A stretch of 54,447 nucleotides of DNA. It comes from a virus. Below are positions 20,301 through 26,930 of this stretch, piece after piece. The stretch spans positions 1-54,447 of IMG/VR virus record IMGVR_UViG_3300006735_000044; one strand, given 5' to 3'. Positions within the stretch are counted from its first letter, which is position 1. Every line of letters begins with the position of its first letter. Position numbers and translations under genes: made by a program. The notes below the pieces were generated by a model that was not told the DNA's origin, did no database searches, and saw only the letters and a program-made list of their open reading frames with translations.

Positions 20301-22662
20301 TAAGTTCTTGAGAGGTGATGGAGCATGGGTTACTTTAGGTGGTGGAAGTGGAACTGTTACTTCTGTTACAGCCGGAACAGGAATGACTCAATCAGGAACA
20401 AGCACAGTTAATCCGACATTGAATGTTATTGGCGGTACAGGAATTACTGCTAATGCTGATGATATAGAAATTGATACTTCCGTTGTTGCTACACTTACAG
20501 GAACACAAACTTTGACCAACAAAACTCTAACTTCACCGACAATAGCAACCCCAACAATAACAGGAACACTTGATGAAACAGGAGACATAGATATTTCTTC
20601 TTTGTATGGTCGTCTTAATTTCAAAAAGGATAGTAATGGAAATGTGAATAACGATGCTATCTTTTTCATCAATAGTTCAGACCAATATGCAGGTGGAATA
20701 AAGTATTTCCATAGCACGAATCAACTCAGACTAATGGCTAATCAAGCCGACCAATTATACATTACAGATGGTGCTATTTATCCGCCTGTTGATAACGATG
20801 TGGATTTAGGAACTTCATCTCTCAAGTTCAAGGATTCTTTCTTTGGATTAGTAGATGCTGAAAACTTCAAAGTAAATGGAGGGCAAGGTTCTGACGGTCA
20901 AGTTCTAACTTCAACAGGAAGCGGTGTTGCTTGGGAAAATGCAGCAGGTGGTAGTGGTGATGCTGTCCTTTCAGCAACACAAACATTTAGTGGTGTTAAT
21001 ACATTTAGTGATGTTGTAAAATTATCAAACGGTAGTGTTTCTGCACCCGCATTAAGTTTTGACACTCAAACAAATCAAGGAATGTATAGAATATCAAATG
21101 GCTCAACAGGATTTACTTCATCGGGTCAATTAAAATTAACAGTTGACCCATATGGAATAACTGTTGGAGATGGAAACTCAGCAGGTTATGTCAATGCTAA
21201 GGGAACTCAAGATTTAATTCTCAGAACAAATGATGGAACTAATTCTTCTCAAATACAAATGGTAGATGGTGCTAATGGAGATATTAAAATTGACACCAAC
21301 GGTTCAGGGTCACTATTAGTTAATTATCCAACAGCACTTAATTCATTTTCTTTGATGGTAAAGGGTAGTGGTAGTCACGAAAACCCATTCCATTCAGCAT
21401 TTCACACTACATCAACAAATCAGGTTTATACTGCTGGTCAGTTTGCAGGTTTGATTTCATCAGGTACAAGAACAACAGGCTTTGGAACTCAGATAGAGTT
21501 TAGAATAGGAGAATTAAATTATGGTGGTTATGTTGCCGGAAAAATTGGGTCAAAGATGCAAGATACAGGTGATGCTAACTTTGATATGTTTTTGACTCCA
21601 ATGGGAACAGGCAATATATCGTTAGGTAATTTTACTCTTGATGCAGACCAATCGGTAGGTTCAAACGAAGATAATTATGTAATGACTTACGACCATTCAG
21701 CAGGTACTATTGGTTTAGAAGCAGCAAGTGGTGGTGGAATATCCAATGTTGTTGAAGATACTTCACCACAATTAGGTGCTAACTTAGATACTAATAGTCA
21801 TAATATTGCAATAGATGATGCACATGGTGTATTAGATGAAAATGGTAATGAACAATTAATTTTCCAAACAACGGCTAATGCTAATTCATACCTACAAGTT
21901 TGGAATGGTATTTCTGATTTAGCAACAGGGACTTTGTTTGGTAATGATGTAGTAAGTACAGAAACAGTAGGTACAGGCAGAATGACAGGACCGGGGTTAG
22001 AAGCCACAGGTTCAACAACCGATGTTGGTATGTCTTTCAAAACAAAGGGTTTGGGTCAATTTACATTCTTTTCAGATGAAACATCTGCTAGTGCTGCACC
22101 TGTTATTAGTTTAACACGCTATGTTGATGATAACCAAGTCGCAGATGACGATATATTAGGGCAGATTCAATGGATGGGTGGTCAATCTTCAATGGCTTCT
22201 CCTTTCTTACATGATTTACGGTCATATGCTAAAATAGAAGCCAATTTAGTTGATACTACTTCAGGCACGTCAGATGGTAACTTGATGTTATCCGCTATGG
22301 TTGCTAATACTCATACTGATTTATTAGAAATTGGTACTAACAAAACTAATGATACATCTGCGGGTGTTAGAGCATTTACAGGTTCAATGGTAACTTATTC
22401 AGGTACAGGTACAACTGCACTTAGTAGAGATACTCATGCAGGTGCTTATGTTAGAGCAACAGGCGCAGGTACATTTACTCTATGGGATAACCCTAAGACT
22501 GGCGACCAAGTTGTTGTTATAAGCGACCATGCAGGTACTACTACAATAGATGGATATAGTAATGATACAATTAATGGTGCTGCTAATACTACTATTACTA
22601 CACAATATAATGCTAAGACTTTCATAGCAACTTCTTCTACTACTTGGATTGCACTTGGGTGA
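11329..22662 (+). CDS. Giant repeat-rich tail fibre (3,777 residues)
   Basis: One uninterrupted frame of 3,777 codons, about a fifth of the window. Its composition is T/S/N/G/A/D-rich with almost no cysteine. It contains the phrases common in marine virus fibres: VTGDVTGNADT, LTVTGT, ITITLPNTQGTLAL, and GLIRGHKGTTAATH near residue 2,930. Internal repeats include a 43-residue tandem unit and a 10-residue tandem array. The most C-terminal part (from about residue 3,000) is less repetitive and probably holds the receptor-binding knob. It should form a long trimeric shaft that contacts the host surface. The start ATG directly follows the previous stop, with GAGGTGAAT upstream as ribosome binding site. 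Confidence 0.85.
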   Translation: MVTNTGNISTLGASPTAQIDDATDSIHSAIIMYLNAASGENRAISGFNITQGTTSSHTHYAVTAGKVLRFGKLESVLADDVTTSSSTGTSNTKDWYGVLVVCDGTESGESANTLKWRHGTPASGDTLSTGKLDTANITVAAITDGDIPIAVVKYVGGSDANATDRPIQFLGYSQDTKEFSAISGGVETIRINANGTITKTVSGTATTLTLPATTGTVALTSDIEYTSAIPNATATQTGLVTSTQITKLDGIDTSANNYSLPIATGSALGGIKVGTNLSITNGVLSATDSNTEYSVFTGADGTNAGTTGLVTSPTASDNVKFLRGDSTWAIPTNTVYSDYTGADGTNAGAAGLVKAPAASDNVKFLKGDGTWGVPTDTTTNTQLSNAEVETAYNTQVSAVSTQERTDGTVTDIRRFTPADIHSMIDTHQSDTNTDVTVANLKARLAGGFALNAVQIGDSDDVVTIPGSLVVTGTTTTANVETTTVSNGVLFESNATGDHTDKETKLIGVTGLTGDITITLPSTTGTLALENANTTGNATTATNLAGTTSATFVYAGPTTGGAAAPAFRALVDTDIPTLNQDTTGNAGTVTITDNNETDETVYPVFVDGATGSQGLESETKLSYKPDTGILTSVGFAGALTGNVTGDVTGNADTVTAKNSSTVNTTFKLAFVDGTTGPKEIETDTTLTFNASTNVLSSPKIEAASQISAVERILVGKNLQGVATLTGATTFAANELFNAGAYYSNIRYPQMELKDTQYTEARLVVDAAAESSGAGIEYYGVGAVYAIETQNNQHRAGLVLSHDEDTNTSNQDDDYTWGIGKQFSTAAGTGTGTLQIGFVADKRYQDGFLTNDADSVFREDNSYLSITQTGIVTIPNQLKASNGITLTTSNLTEAGSIRYDGGNIEYYHGGNWVALGTASGGEVNQNAFSNVAVSGQTTVAADAKTDTLTLVGGTNVSITTTSGTDTVSFSSTDEHLDIDALIGESGIHLTNDTLAFYDATASANRKITLTQLMGAVTHGLIPTLPADKIGSGEFGTSRIPILAQSKIEDLSTDLAGKVPITRTVAGRALSNNLAVRVNAVTGKLEFYDGSSTTIIQDTAGTPVDVIFDNRKTEYDEIQDANNTKPADNATVGGTLGSSGNILLEDGSTKLTDTTALNANTNWSDVAGTANAPANNATVGARLGTNLKAADGSTTLGDADVKNANIASTHVVGTGKIFATTLPEDGATRSRTFRQTSVPTAVSAGDIWIDTDDNNRMYQAHSAGADEVTSGEWESIGFPAAEANATASAGTVDTTGTVNATEYARFTDSNTLEARTTAEVRSDLGISDNEIIDWTADQGSTNIHSGNYDNDQLSTEAVQDIVGNMFESNSETRIVTSYIDGGEGAGKIQLVVADQSSDDNTTYSISAVDGDNTDEEKIRLTDSAGGTDDVVLEAGTGLSIARSSDKITFTNTVSNTNDYAESVSFNTGSGVFTLGRTGSLGDLTVDLDGRYALSAASGESNTASNVGSGSGTEVGVFKQKDGADLEFKKLKQGSNITLTSNTSDITITATDTQLSTTEVTGKALTNLSVSSGGAVGATDSILVGIGKLENRVALNDVKATNVSTNLGITGTTGARTITSDGTSAVIPVATTSVSGVMSTDIFDAIALNTAKNTNVVGNLAAVANGTSLSITTTNGNNVSLPLADTNNWGVISDEIFDNITANNAKVSYTDASAVAANTNKVTNVSTNLSVSRDGTKLHVVSSDGTDAELPLADTNNWGVMSDEMFDKLDGIETSADVTDTTNVHSALNAAMPSNALTIGDGNTAVSIPGDLTVTGTVTTNNVETVSTSNGVVFEGSTADNSETTLVGGNPSGSNNDITITLPNTQGTLALQNENTTGTAGGLSSTLAISSGGTGSTTASGARSNLGLGTAATLSGTGAVSNGNAGLVTGDVVFDYIAAQNFASSGASNFVAGDITGAADLGNNVASGDSLILHDTSESALREMTIANLTTYFNSASILTNLANTDTVYSLPTASSTVLGGIKVGSNLTINNGVLSGTPDTVYTHPSHNGDDINIDTGALTGATVISDLDFNVTTDTLGHVTDANATIATRTLTLANLGFTGDADATDDLTAAEIRTLVGTGNSGVVPAEGSAGEFLKHDGTFGTPSYTTNTDTNTFRTIELDTNGDGSANNTLTATETLRLKKGSNITLAEVDGVVTISSTDTNTNTEYTAGTNLTLSGTEFSVDDAFLKNDANDSTTGTITAAGFTTTGTWTFDDASTGTVGITAIHTGTGFADNDTSLMTAGAIKEKIEDYGYITSFTNTVDMGDGFKLRDDDNDDVTVTENKFIKFTAATGTAGTNVTGSGTTGDPYIMAITLPDTVYSHPNHSGDVTSSSDGATTIAADAVTYAKMQNVATANRVLGSSSADGAVSEVQVATAMIADDAVTYAKLQHTATNNRVLGATSAGVISEVQVSNAMLAGSIADSKLSTISTANKVALTALDIDGASDIGANLVDADLMIVDDGAGGTNKKATMSSLATYMQSALTFTSNSDVDVSVDNLETRLGEINSNVTIGNANTVDTTISGDLTVTGDLLVSGATTTLDVATLAVTDLNITVAKDADSSAATNGAGLTFGSGWSSGTIPTLTYDHGNTRLAVNVPLQATSFVGNASSATQATVATNVTITNNANADEDNLIPFVHNEEGAGSRGLETNSGFHYNPSTGRFTATSFGGSVVGDLTGNADTATKFNNTVNINGVAFDGSTNVTVTADATTLTGTSLKSSVVGSSLTSVGTITTGTWNGTAIATAYIANDAINNDKIADNAVRTAQIADDQITTATIADDQITTATIADNQITNATVADNAIQSDQINANAVVEAKIADDAVTGAKVSGFAITNTQVGAGTLSIELGSTATALTFNTQAQADSFPTSGVVDVGGEKIKYTGKTGASLTGLIRGHKGTTAATHNANESVKHEYAKRITLGGSRTLEVKQFEGADSTNATDLAGGLVPYAGTGDTAKFLRGDGAWVTLGGGSGTVTSVTAGTGMTQSGTSTVNPTLNVIGGTGITANADDIEIDTSVVATLTGTQTLTNKTLTSPTIATPTITGTLDETGDIDISSLYGRLNFKKDSNGNVNNDAIFFINSSDQYAGGIKYFHSTNQLRLMANQADQLYITDGAIYPPVDNDVDLGTSSLKFKDSFFGLVDAENFKVNGGQGSDGQVLTSTGSGVAWENAAGGSGDAVLSATQTFSGVNTFSDVVKLSNGSVSAPALSFDTQTNQGMYRISNGSTGFTSSGQLKLTVDPYGITVGDGNSAGYVNAKGTQDLILRTNDGTNSSQIQMVDGANGDIKIDTNGSGSLLVNYPTALNSFSLMVKGSGSHENPFHSAFHTTSTNQVYTAGQFAGLISSGTRTTGFGTQIEFRIGELNYGGYVAGKIGSKMQDTGDANFDMFLTPMGTGNISLGNFTLDADQSVGSNEDNYVMTYDHSAGTIGLEAASGGGISNVVEDTSPQLGANLDTNSHNIAIDDAHGVLDENGNEQLIFQTTANANSYLQVWNGISDLATGTLFGNDVVSTETVGTGRMTGPGLEATGSTTDVGMSFKTKGLGQFTFFSDETSASAAPVISLTRYVDDNQVADDDILGQIQWMGGQSSMASPFLHDLRSYAKIEANLVDTTSGTSDGNLMLSAMVANTHTDLLEIGTNKTNDTSAGVRAFTGSMVTYSGTGTTALSRDTHAGAYVRATGAGTFTLWDNPKTGDQVVVISDHAGTTTIDGYSNDTINGAANTTITTQYNAKTFIATSSTTWIALG
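12217..12474 (+). repeat. 43-residue tandem duplication in fibre gene
   Basis: Two adjacent units with a 129-base period begin at about 12,217 and 12,346. Each encodes TGADGTNAG, then GLV, then a SDNVKFL.GD.TW.xPT block. The copies have diverged at several codons, so the duplication is not recent. Confidence 0.75.
19733..19852 (+). repeat. 30-base (10-residue) tandem repeats in fibre gene
   Basis: About four consecutive units encode (Q/T)IADDQITTAT-like decapeptides (QIADDQITTA, TIADDQITTA, TIADNQITNA, TVADNAIQSD). The first two copies are nearly identical at the DNA level and the later ones have drifted. Such short units are typical of a shaft segment that grows and shrinks by slippage. Confidence 0.8.
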
Positions 22663-22667
22663 TTAAA

Positions 22668-23237
22668 ATGTTTATGCCCGCAATAATAGGAACAATCGCA
22701 CAAGAAGGTCAATCAAGTGGTGGTGGTGGTGGCGGTTCTTCTGCACCAACAAATGTAAGTATAGCAACATCTTCTAGTGGCAATTATGACAATGCAGTTG
22801 TAGTTGATGCTCAAACAGGAATTACTTTCTTTGACGATGATGGCTCAAACTTTGCAGGTGATAATTTAGGATTAACTTTTCAAATAAATCAAATGTCTAG
22901 TGCTTACACGAATAATGCGGTACAAGAAACATTTATTTTCAAAGGATATTGTAGAGCAACGGGGGCAACATCATTCCAATGGGATGTATCAATTGATACT
23001 TCAAACACAAGTGTAAATGGTAGTCATCAAATTGTAGGCACAGCCTCAACAAGTCAAGATGCAACGGGTACAAACGGGGCAGGTGAAAAAGTAGAATGGA
23101 CTTTTGCGGGTGGTAAAGGTGGTGTTCAATATCCTGAAAATGGTATGGCATTGGTAATGAAAGTAAATTGTACGGCCACTAACGCTCATGGCTCAACAGC
23201 CGCAGATGAATTAACAATCGAGTACATCTTTGAATGA
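22668..23237 (+). CDS. Short virion protein with glycine-rich hinge
   Basis: A 189-residue protein starting MFMPAIIGTIAQ, then a polyglycine/serine hinge, then a beta-rich domain with Ig-like strand spacing (GLTFQINQM, FIFKGYCRA, SFQWDVSID, VMKVNCTATNAHG). The N-terminal helix plus a Gly hinge is seen in small tail or capsid appendage proteins of marine viruses. The ATG at 22,668 lies just past the fibre stop, with GGGTGATT as the ribosome binding site. An earlier in-frame TTG inside the fibre end is less likely. It is the last rightward gene; the final strand resembles an Ig-like decoration domain. Confidence 0.6.
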   Translation: MFMPAIIGTIAQEGQSSGGGGGGSSAPTNVSIATSSSGNYDNAVVVDAQTGITFFDDDGSNFAGDNLGLTFQINQMSSAYTNNAVQETFIFKGYCRATGATSFQWDVSIDTSNTSVNGSHQIVGTASTSQDATGTNGAGEKVEWTFAGGKGGVQYPENGMALVMKVNCTATNAHGSTAADELTIEYIFE

Positions 23238-23350
23238 GATTCTTGTAGAAACTTTATATCTAGAAAGTGTAGAACAGAATAAAAATATCCATTAAAAAGT
23301 TTAAAATTTTAAAAAAAAATAAAAAAAAAATAGCCAAGCAGCCGGATAAA
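23238..23350. terminator. Convergent intergenic terminator region with T-run for the leftward operon
   Basis: This spacer separates the rightward late genes from the leftward genes. Around 23,306-23,334 the plus strand has long A runs, so leftward transcripts meet long U-runs right after the last leftward stop; archaeal transcription usually ends at such T-tracts. No gene is seen in it. Confidence 0.65.
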
Positions 23351-23373
23351 CTAATCAATATTAGTTTTTTCCG
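23344..23373 (+). terminator. Hairpin plus T-run, terminator for the rightward late operon
   Basis: An 8 bp perfect stem (AAACTAAT, loop CAAT, ATTAGTTT) is followed by further T residues and flanked by CGGA/TCCG, which can extend the stem. It lies just past the late genes and overlaps the end of a leftward zinc-ribbon gene, so the two operons end back to back here. Confidence 0.6.
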
Positions 23374-23500
23374 ACCACAAGGCTTTACATTCTCTACATT
23401 CCCAAATTTTTATTGAGGATGCAGAACCTACATATATACCATGTATTCTTTTTGGTATAGTATGTATACCACATAAGAAACATTCTTCACGGAGAGTCAT
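23351..23500 (-). CDS. Zinc-ribbon microprotein (49 aa)
   Basis: ATG at 23,500 gives 49 residues with two cysteine pairs, CFLC near residue 7 and CREC near residue 36, about 25 residues apart, as in a small treble-clef or zinc-ribbon fold. It is the last gene of the leftward series and starts inside the end of the preceding small membrane protein gene. The role is unknown; small zinc ribbons in viruses often bind nucleic acid or host transcription proteins. Confidence 0.6.
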   Translation of the reverse strand: MTLREECFLCGIHTIPKRIHGIYVGSASSIKIWECRECKALWSEKTNID

Positions 23501-23642
23501 TACGCTTTTCCTCGTCAATTAATTTCTGCATATATTCTTCTATTGAAGATTCTGAATATTTAGAATTTCCAAATGCTGCGAAAAATAATAAAGATATTAT
23601 TATAACGAAGATAATCCATACCATAATTTCTACGGTATCCAT
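23487..23642 (-). CDS. Single-pass membrane microprotein (51 aa)
   Basis: ATG at 23,642 follows GGTGGTAATT and gives 51 residues. Residues 7-25 form a strongly hydrophobic segment (VMVWIIFVIIISLLFFAAF without breaks), followed by an acidic and basic cytoplasmic-type tail. It overlaps the next small gene by 14 bases. It resembles no family I recognise; viral single-pass peptides of this type can be holin-like, superinfection-exclusion or membrane-remodelling factors, but nothing here decides between them. Confidence 0.55.
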   Translation of the reverse strand: MDTVEIMVWIIFVIIISLLFFAAFGNSKYSESSIEEYMQKLIDEEKRNDSP

Positions 23643-23644
23643 AA

Positions 23645-24238
23645 TTACCACCTCACTTTTAAATCAATTATTTCTTCTTTGTTAAAAGATAGACATTTGA
23701 CAATGCCTTCTTTTTGACCATATTTCCATAAGTCATACACCAACTCACAATCCTTTAAACAATATTCTGCAACTTCCGAATATCTACCTGCTTTCCAAAC
23801 TGCGGGTGCATCAGCACTGTTCATTAGTTTTTCTGAGCCTAATGTATTCTGTGCCAAATTATCTAGTCTAATTCTCTCACCATGTTCTTTTTGAAGATAA
23901 AGGCTAGTATCTATGTACGCTTTATTATCTAAATATTTTTTAATACAATAAATATCTAGAGCATCTTTCAAAACTTTTAAATCAAATCCTACAATATTAT
24001 GTCCCAACAGAGTTCCACCTTTTTCAAAGTGGTCATCTAAATCAAACTTTAATTGTGATATTGGTTTAATTTGAATATTAGATTTTTTTAAATCATCTAC
24101 TGCTTTATCAATATAAATTGTACCGACATCTCCATCCCAAGTGCAAATTGTTGATACTTTAAACATATGAGTATTGTGCCAACCACCGATTTCGTGAGAT
24201 AAATTTTTAGTTTCTATATCTAGTGCTAGAACACTCAT
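23645..24238 (-). CDS. DEDD-family 3'-5' exonuclease (RNase H-like)
   Basis: A 197-residue standalone exonuclease. ExoI is LALDIET (Asp7, Glu9), ExoII is GHNIVGFD (Asp83), and ExoIII is EYCLKD (Tyr156, Asp160), so all four metal-binding acids are present in the DEDDy arrangement. The family removes nucleotides from DNA or RNA 3' ends; in the replication block it could proofread for the polymerase or trim recombination intermediates. It starts at ATG 24,238 in a TGATG junction with the upstream gene. The in-frame TTG one codon earlier is less likely. Substrate (DNA or RNA) cannot be told from sequence. Confidence 0.85.
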   Translation of the reverse strand: MSVLALDIETKNLSHEIGGWHNTHMFKVSTICTWDGDVGTIYIDKAVDDLKKSNIQIKPISQLKFDLDDHFEKGGTLLGHNIVGFDLKVLKDALDIYCIKKYLDNKAYIDTSLYLQKEHGERIRLDNLAQNTLGSEKLMNSADAPAVWKAGRYSEVAEYCLKDCELVYDLWKYGQKEGIVKCLSFNKEEIIDLKVRW

Positions 24239-24477
24239 CAATCATCACCTGTAATATCTGACCACAATTCAGATAATCTGCTCTTTTCTGCTTCTGCGGG
24301 GTCAGGAGTTTTAGAAGATATATTCTTTGTTAACCAAAGACATAATTTACTACCACCAACAGGTAGCATTGAACTAGGCCACCATCCTTCTTTTCCTAAT
24401 GTATTGATTGACTCAGTTATAGTTTTAGGACCATCCTTTACATCAAAAATAATGTATTGTGTTTCAAATTTTTCCAT
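24238..24477 (-). CDS. DUF4177-like small protein
   Basis: A 79-residue protein. Its middle (INTLGKEGWWPSSMLPVGG followed by LCLWLTK) matches the pattern of DUF4177, a small alpha/beta fold in which a helix ends in 'lGxeGWelv' and is followed by two strands. The C-terminal 30 residues are charged and probably flexible. Family function is unknown. It lies between two replication genes and shares a TGATG junction with the exonuclease, so it is probably co-translated with it. Confidence 0.5.
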   Translation of the reverse strand: MEKFETQYIIFDVKDGPKTITESINTLGKEGWWPSSMLPVGGSKLCLWLTKNISSKTPDPAEAEKSRLSELWSDITGDD

Positions 24478-24487
24478 CGGTATTCAC

Positions 24488-24766
24488 TTACTCCGTTGAG
24501 TGTATCGCATCACTTAGAACAGACATTGCTGCATAAACATTGTCATGATGAGTAGATTTCTTAGCACGATTGATTACACCATCAACAACTTTTCTTTCGC
24601 TGTGGGGCATTAAATAATACCTACCATACAAAAACTCTTCACTGTCTTTATCTCTACCCTTAATTAAATCAACAAACCTTTGCAATTCGTTAAATGACTT
24701 TTGTAGGAAATAGTATAGTTCTAAATCCTCAAAGGCAAATTCTTTTATTTCTTTCATTGTTTTCAT
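24488..24766 (-). CDS. Hypothetical helical protein (92 aa)
   Basis: A 92-residue, mostly helical, acidic protein (FAFEDLELYYFLQKSFNELQ near the N-terminus) without cysteine pairs, membrane segment or a recognised motif. It starts in an ATGA overlap with the helicase-like gene, with a strong GGAGG ribosome binding site, so it is likely translationally coupled to it. It could be an accessory or loader protein for that ATPase; that is inference from position only. Confidence 0.5.
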   Translation of the reverse strand: MKTMKEIKEFAFEDLELYYFLQKSFNELQRFVDLIKGRDKDSEEFLYGRYYLMPHSERKVVDGVINRAKKSTHHDNVYAAMSVLSDAIHSTE

Positions 24767-26235
24767 TTCTTTTCCTCCTTTAGTTTAACGTAGACTTTCT
24801 TATGTACTCGGTTCTCTTCAAAATTATTTTCAATTTTTCTCCACCATTTGTAAATTGTACTACTGCCTTTTCTTGTTTTTACACGCACTTCCGCTAGTAA
24901 CATTGTTTTATTTACCCAACCGTCATTATCTTTTAGTTCTAAATATGATTCTTTGAACGCACCGATATTGGCTCTTTCTTGCAGAGTCTCCTTTTGTACC
25001 TTTAGGGCTACGTCTAACCACGATACGAGACTCTTATAACATTGACGGACTAATGAAGATGCTTGTAAAACGTGATTACTGTTCACAATATACCGTTTAG
25101 ATTTATCACGAATACTTGGCGCTTCTGCTATACAGCATAATACTGACATCCTAATTATTTGATTGTTCATTCTAGTGATAAAATTATTTGCAATCTCAAA
25201 AACTTCAGGTCTACTATCTGCTACATATGCTTTCATATTTTCATATTCACGCATTAATGCATCAGTATAGTCTTCTGAATAACTAACAACTGCTTTAGGA
25301 TTTTCATTTACTTCTTTAAATCTTTCATCTAAAGTTTCATAAATTTTAACAAATCCATTTGCAAACTTATTAACGGGTGCAATTCTATTGACTTCTTTAC
25401 CTACTTCTGATATTACTGATTTTCTTATTTCATCTTGTATTTCAGGTGGCACTTCCCAAATAAATATTAACATTCTTTGTAGTACACCCTTTTCTGCAAT
25501 AACTACTGTCAGTCCTTTAGGGATATAAGAAGTAGCATAAGGAGAACGCTTACTATCACAAATAATATTCTCATCACCATCTTTTAATTTCTTTTTAATT
25601 ATATAGTTCTCACCATGAATACTATTCATTAATTTGTTTAAGTATAGGATAATGTTTTCCTTGTGTTGAGATTGTTTGAATACACCTGAATACTCAAACT
25701 CATCATAAACAATAAGCCCATCACCTTCAAACGCTCCTTTAGTCTGAACATCTACATAAACAGTACGAGTATTACCATCTTCATCCTCAACAACTTCTTG
25801 CTCTTGTTTCATAGAACCTATTAGTGCTGCATCTGTTGTTTCTGTTACATCAAAAATAGTAAAATTAGTACCATGCTTTTCATTTAAAATCTCAAATGTT
25901 TTTCTAGATATAGGTCCAAAGAAATTGTACATTTCTGATTTACCTGTACCTGAAGTCTGCAACCACAATACAGGTACTCTAGTATCTTCTCTACCTTGAC
26001 CCCTAACTATCACAACTTTATCTTTACATAATTGTCCTAGCAAATTAAATGCTGTAAGGGCAGCAGGGATATTATTATACTTTGATACTTGAATTGCATT
26101 TGCAACATATTCTTGTATGAAAGCAGGTAATCTAACCCTATGACTTTCGTTCCTATCCATATTTTCGTCTTCAATAAAACCATAATACACACTATCTTCT
26201 TCAATTTCCATCTTTATATTCTTTTCATTTTCCAT
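24763..26235 (-). CDS. P-loop ATPase, candidate replicative helicase
   Basis: A 490-residue ATPase with Walker A SGTGKS (residues 95-100), Walker B LIVYDEF (174-180), a putative arginine finger region GVLQRMLIFIW (250-260), and a C-terminal winged-helix-like segment (about 425-485, with WVNKTMLLAEVRVKTRKGSS). The layout is like DUF3987 or SF3/primase-helicase ATPases rather than MCM. Next to it lie the ERCC4 nuclease and the primase, and no MCM gene is visible in the window, so this is the best candidate for the virus replicative helicase. The start has AGGTGAT seven bases upstream. DNA unwinding activity is inferred. Confidence 0.65.
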   Translation of the reverse strand: MENEKNIKMEIEEDSVYYGFIEDENMDRNESHRVRLPAFIQEYVANAIQVSKYNNIPAALTAFNLLGQLCKDKVVIVRGQGREDTRVPVLWLQTSGTGKSEMYNFFGPISRKTFEILNEKHGTNFTIFDVTETTDAALIGSMKQEQEVVEDEDGNTRTVYVDVQTKGAFEGDGLIVYDEFEYSGVFKQSQHKENIILYLNKLMNSIHGENYIIKKKLKDGDENIICDSKRSPYATSYIPKGLTVVIAEKGVLQRMLIFIWEVPPEIQDEIRKSVISEVGKEVNRIAPVNKFANGFVKIYETLDERFKEVNENPKAVVSYSEDYTDALMREYENMKAYVADSRPEVFEIANNFITRMNNQIIRMSVLCCIAEAPSIRDKSKRYIVNSNHVLQASSLVRQCYKSLVSWLDVALKVQKETLQERANIGAFKESYLELKDNDGWVNKTMLLAEVRVKTRKGSSTIYKWWRKIENNFEENRVHKKVYVKLKEEKK

Positions 26236-26237
26236 TT

Positions 26238-26930
26238 TTATATCACCTGCTTTTCTTCAGAGTTGAGAGTGTCTATTACTCTCTTTGCTAATGTACTTCC
26301 AAATCCATCTATCATAGACATTTCCTTGATACTTGATTCACCTATCTCCATAATAGAACCATATTCATCTATTAACATTTGAGCCTTTGTCTCACTGATA
26401 CCTTTTATGGTCATTAATACATCAATACGCAAATCTGCTGTGCTGATTTTCTTTTGTTTAATTATTCTAGGTTGATAAACAGACCTATCAATTGGCTTCA
26501 TTTTGCATACAGCACATATGACTTTAGCCGCCATTTTTTCATTATCTACTAATATTATGTTACAATCAGTATCTAATATTATTTTACCTATTGCACCCAT
26601 GAACTTATTGTGTAGAAAACTAGGTCTTCCATAAGTACCATTGGTGACTCTTTTACGATATTCTTTGATAGCCTTATCAAGACTTCCATAAATAATTACA
26701 TTATTATTTTCAAATGCTCTATCCATGTTATCAATTTGACTCCAAATTCTTTTGTTGATTACAGACTGTAAGAAATCAAATGAAGATTTTGCCTCAAAAC
26801 AAACATCATCAAACACATAATCTCCTATCTCCAACCACTCTTTTTGTGTATCAATCTTAAGCCCAAGTGCTTCTATTTCAACACATTCAGTCAAAGAAGA
26901 GTTTTCTCTACTATCAATTATCAACTTCAT
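26238..26930 (-). CDS. ERCC4/XPF-type structure-specific nuclease with helix-hairpin-helix
   Basis: A 230-residue nuclease like archaeal Hef/XPF C-terminal halves without the helicase part. The ERCC4 domain shows IIDSREN (Asp6, Arg8, Glu9), GDYVF (36-40) and FEAKSSFDF (45-53), where the usual ERK triad reads EAK. A tandem helix-hairpin-helix region covers about residues 155-225 (MTIKGISETKAQMLIDEYGS, MIDGFGSTLAKRVI). It should cut branched or forked DNA. The ATG at 26,930 makes an ATGA overlap with the primase stop and has GGAGGT seven bases upstream, so it is preferred over the ATG 18 bases earlier. Confidence 0.88.
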   Translation of the reverse strand: MKLIIDSRENSSLTECVEIEALGLKIDTQKEWLEIGDYVFDDVCFEAKSSFDFLQSVINKRIWSQIDNMDRAFENNNVIIYGSLDKAIKEYRKRVTNGTYGRPSFLHNKFMGAIGKIILDTDCNIILVDNEKMAAKVICAVCKMKPIDRSVYQPRIIKQKKISTADLRIDVLMTIKGISETKAQMLIDEYGSIMEIGESSIKEMSMIDGFGSTLAKRVIDTLNSEEKQVI

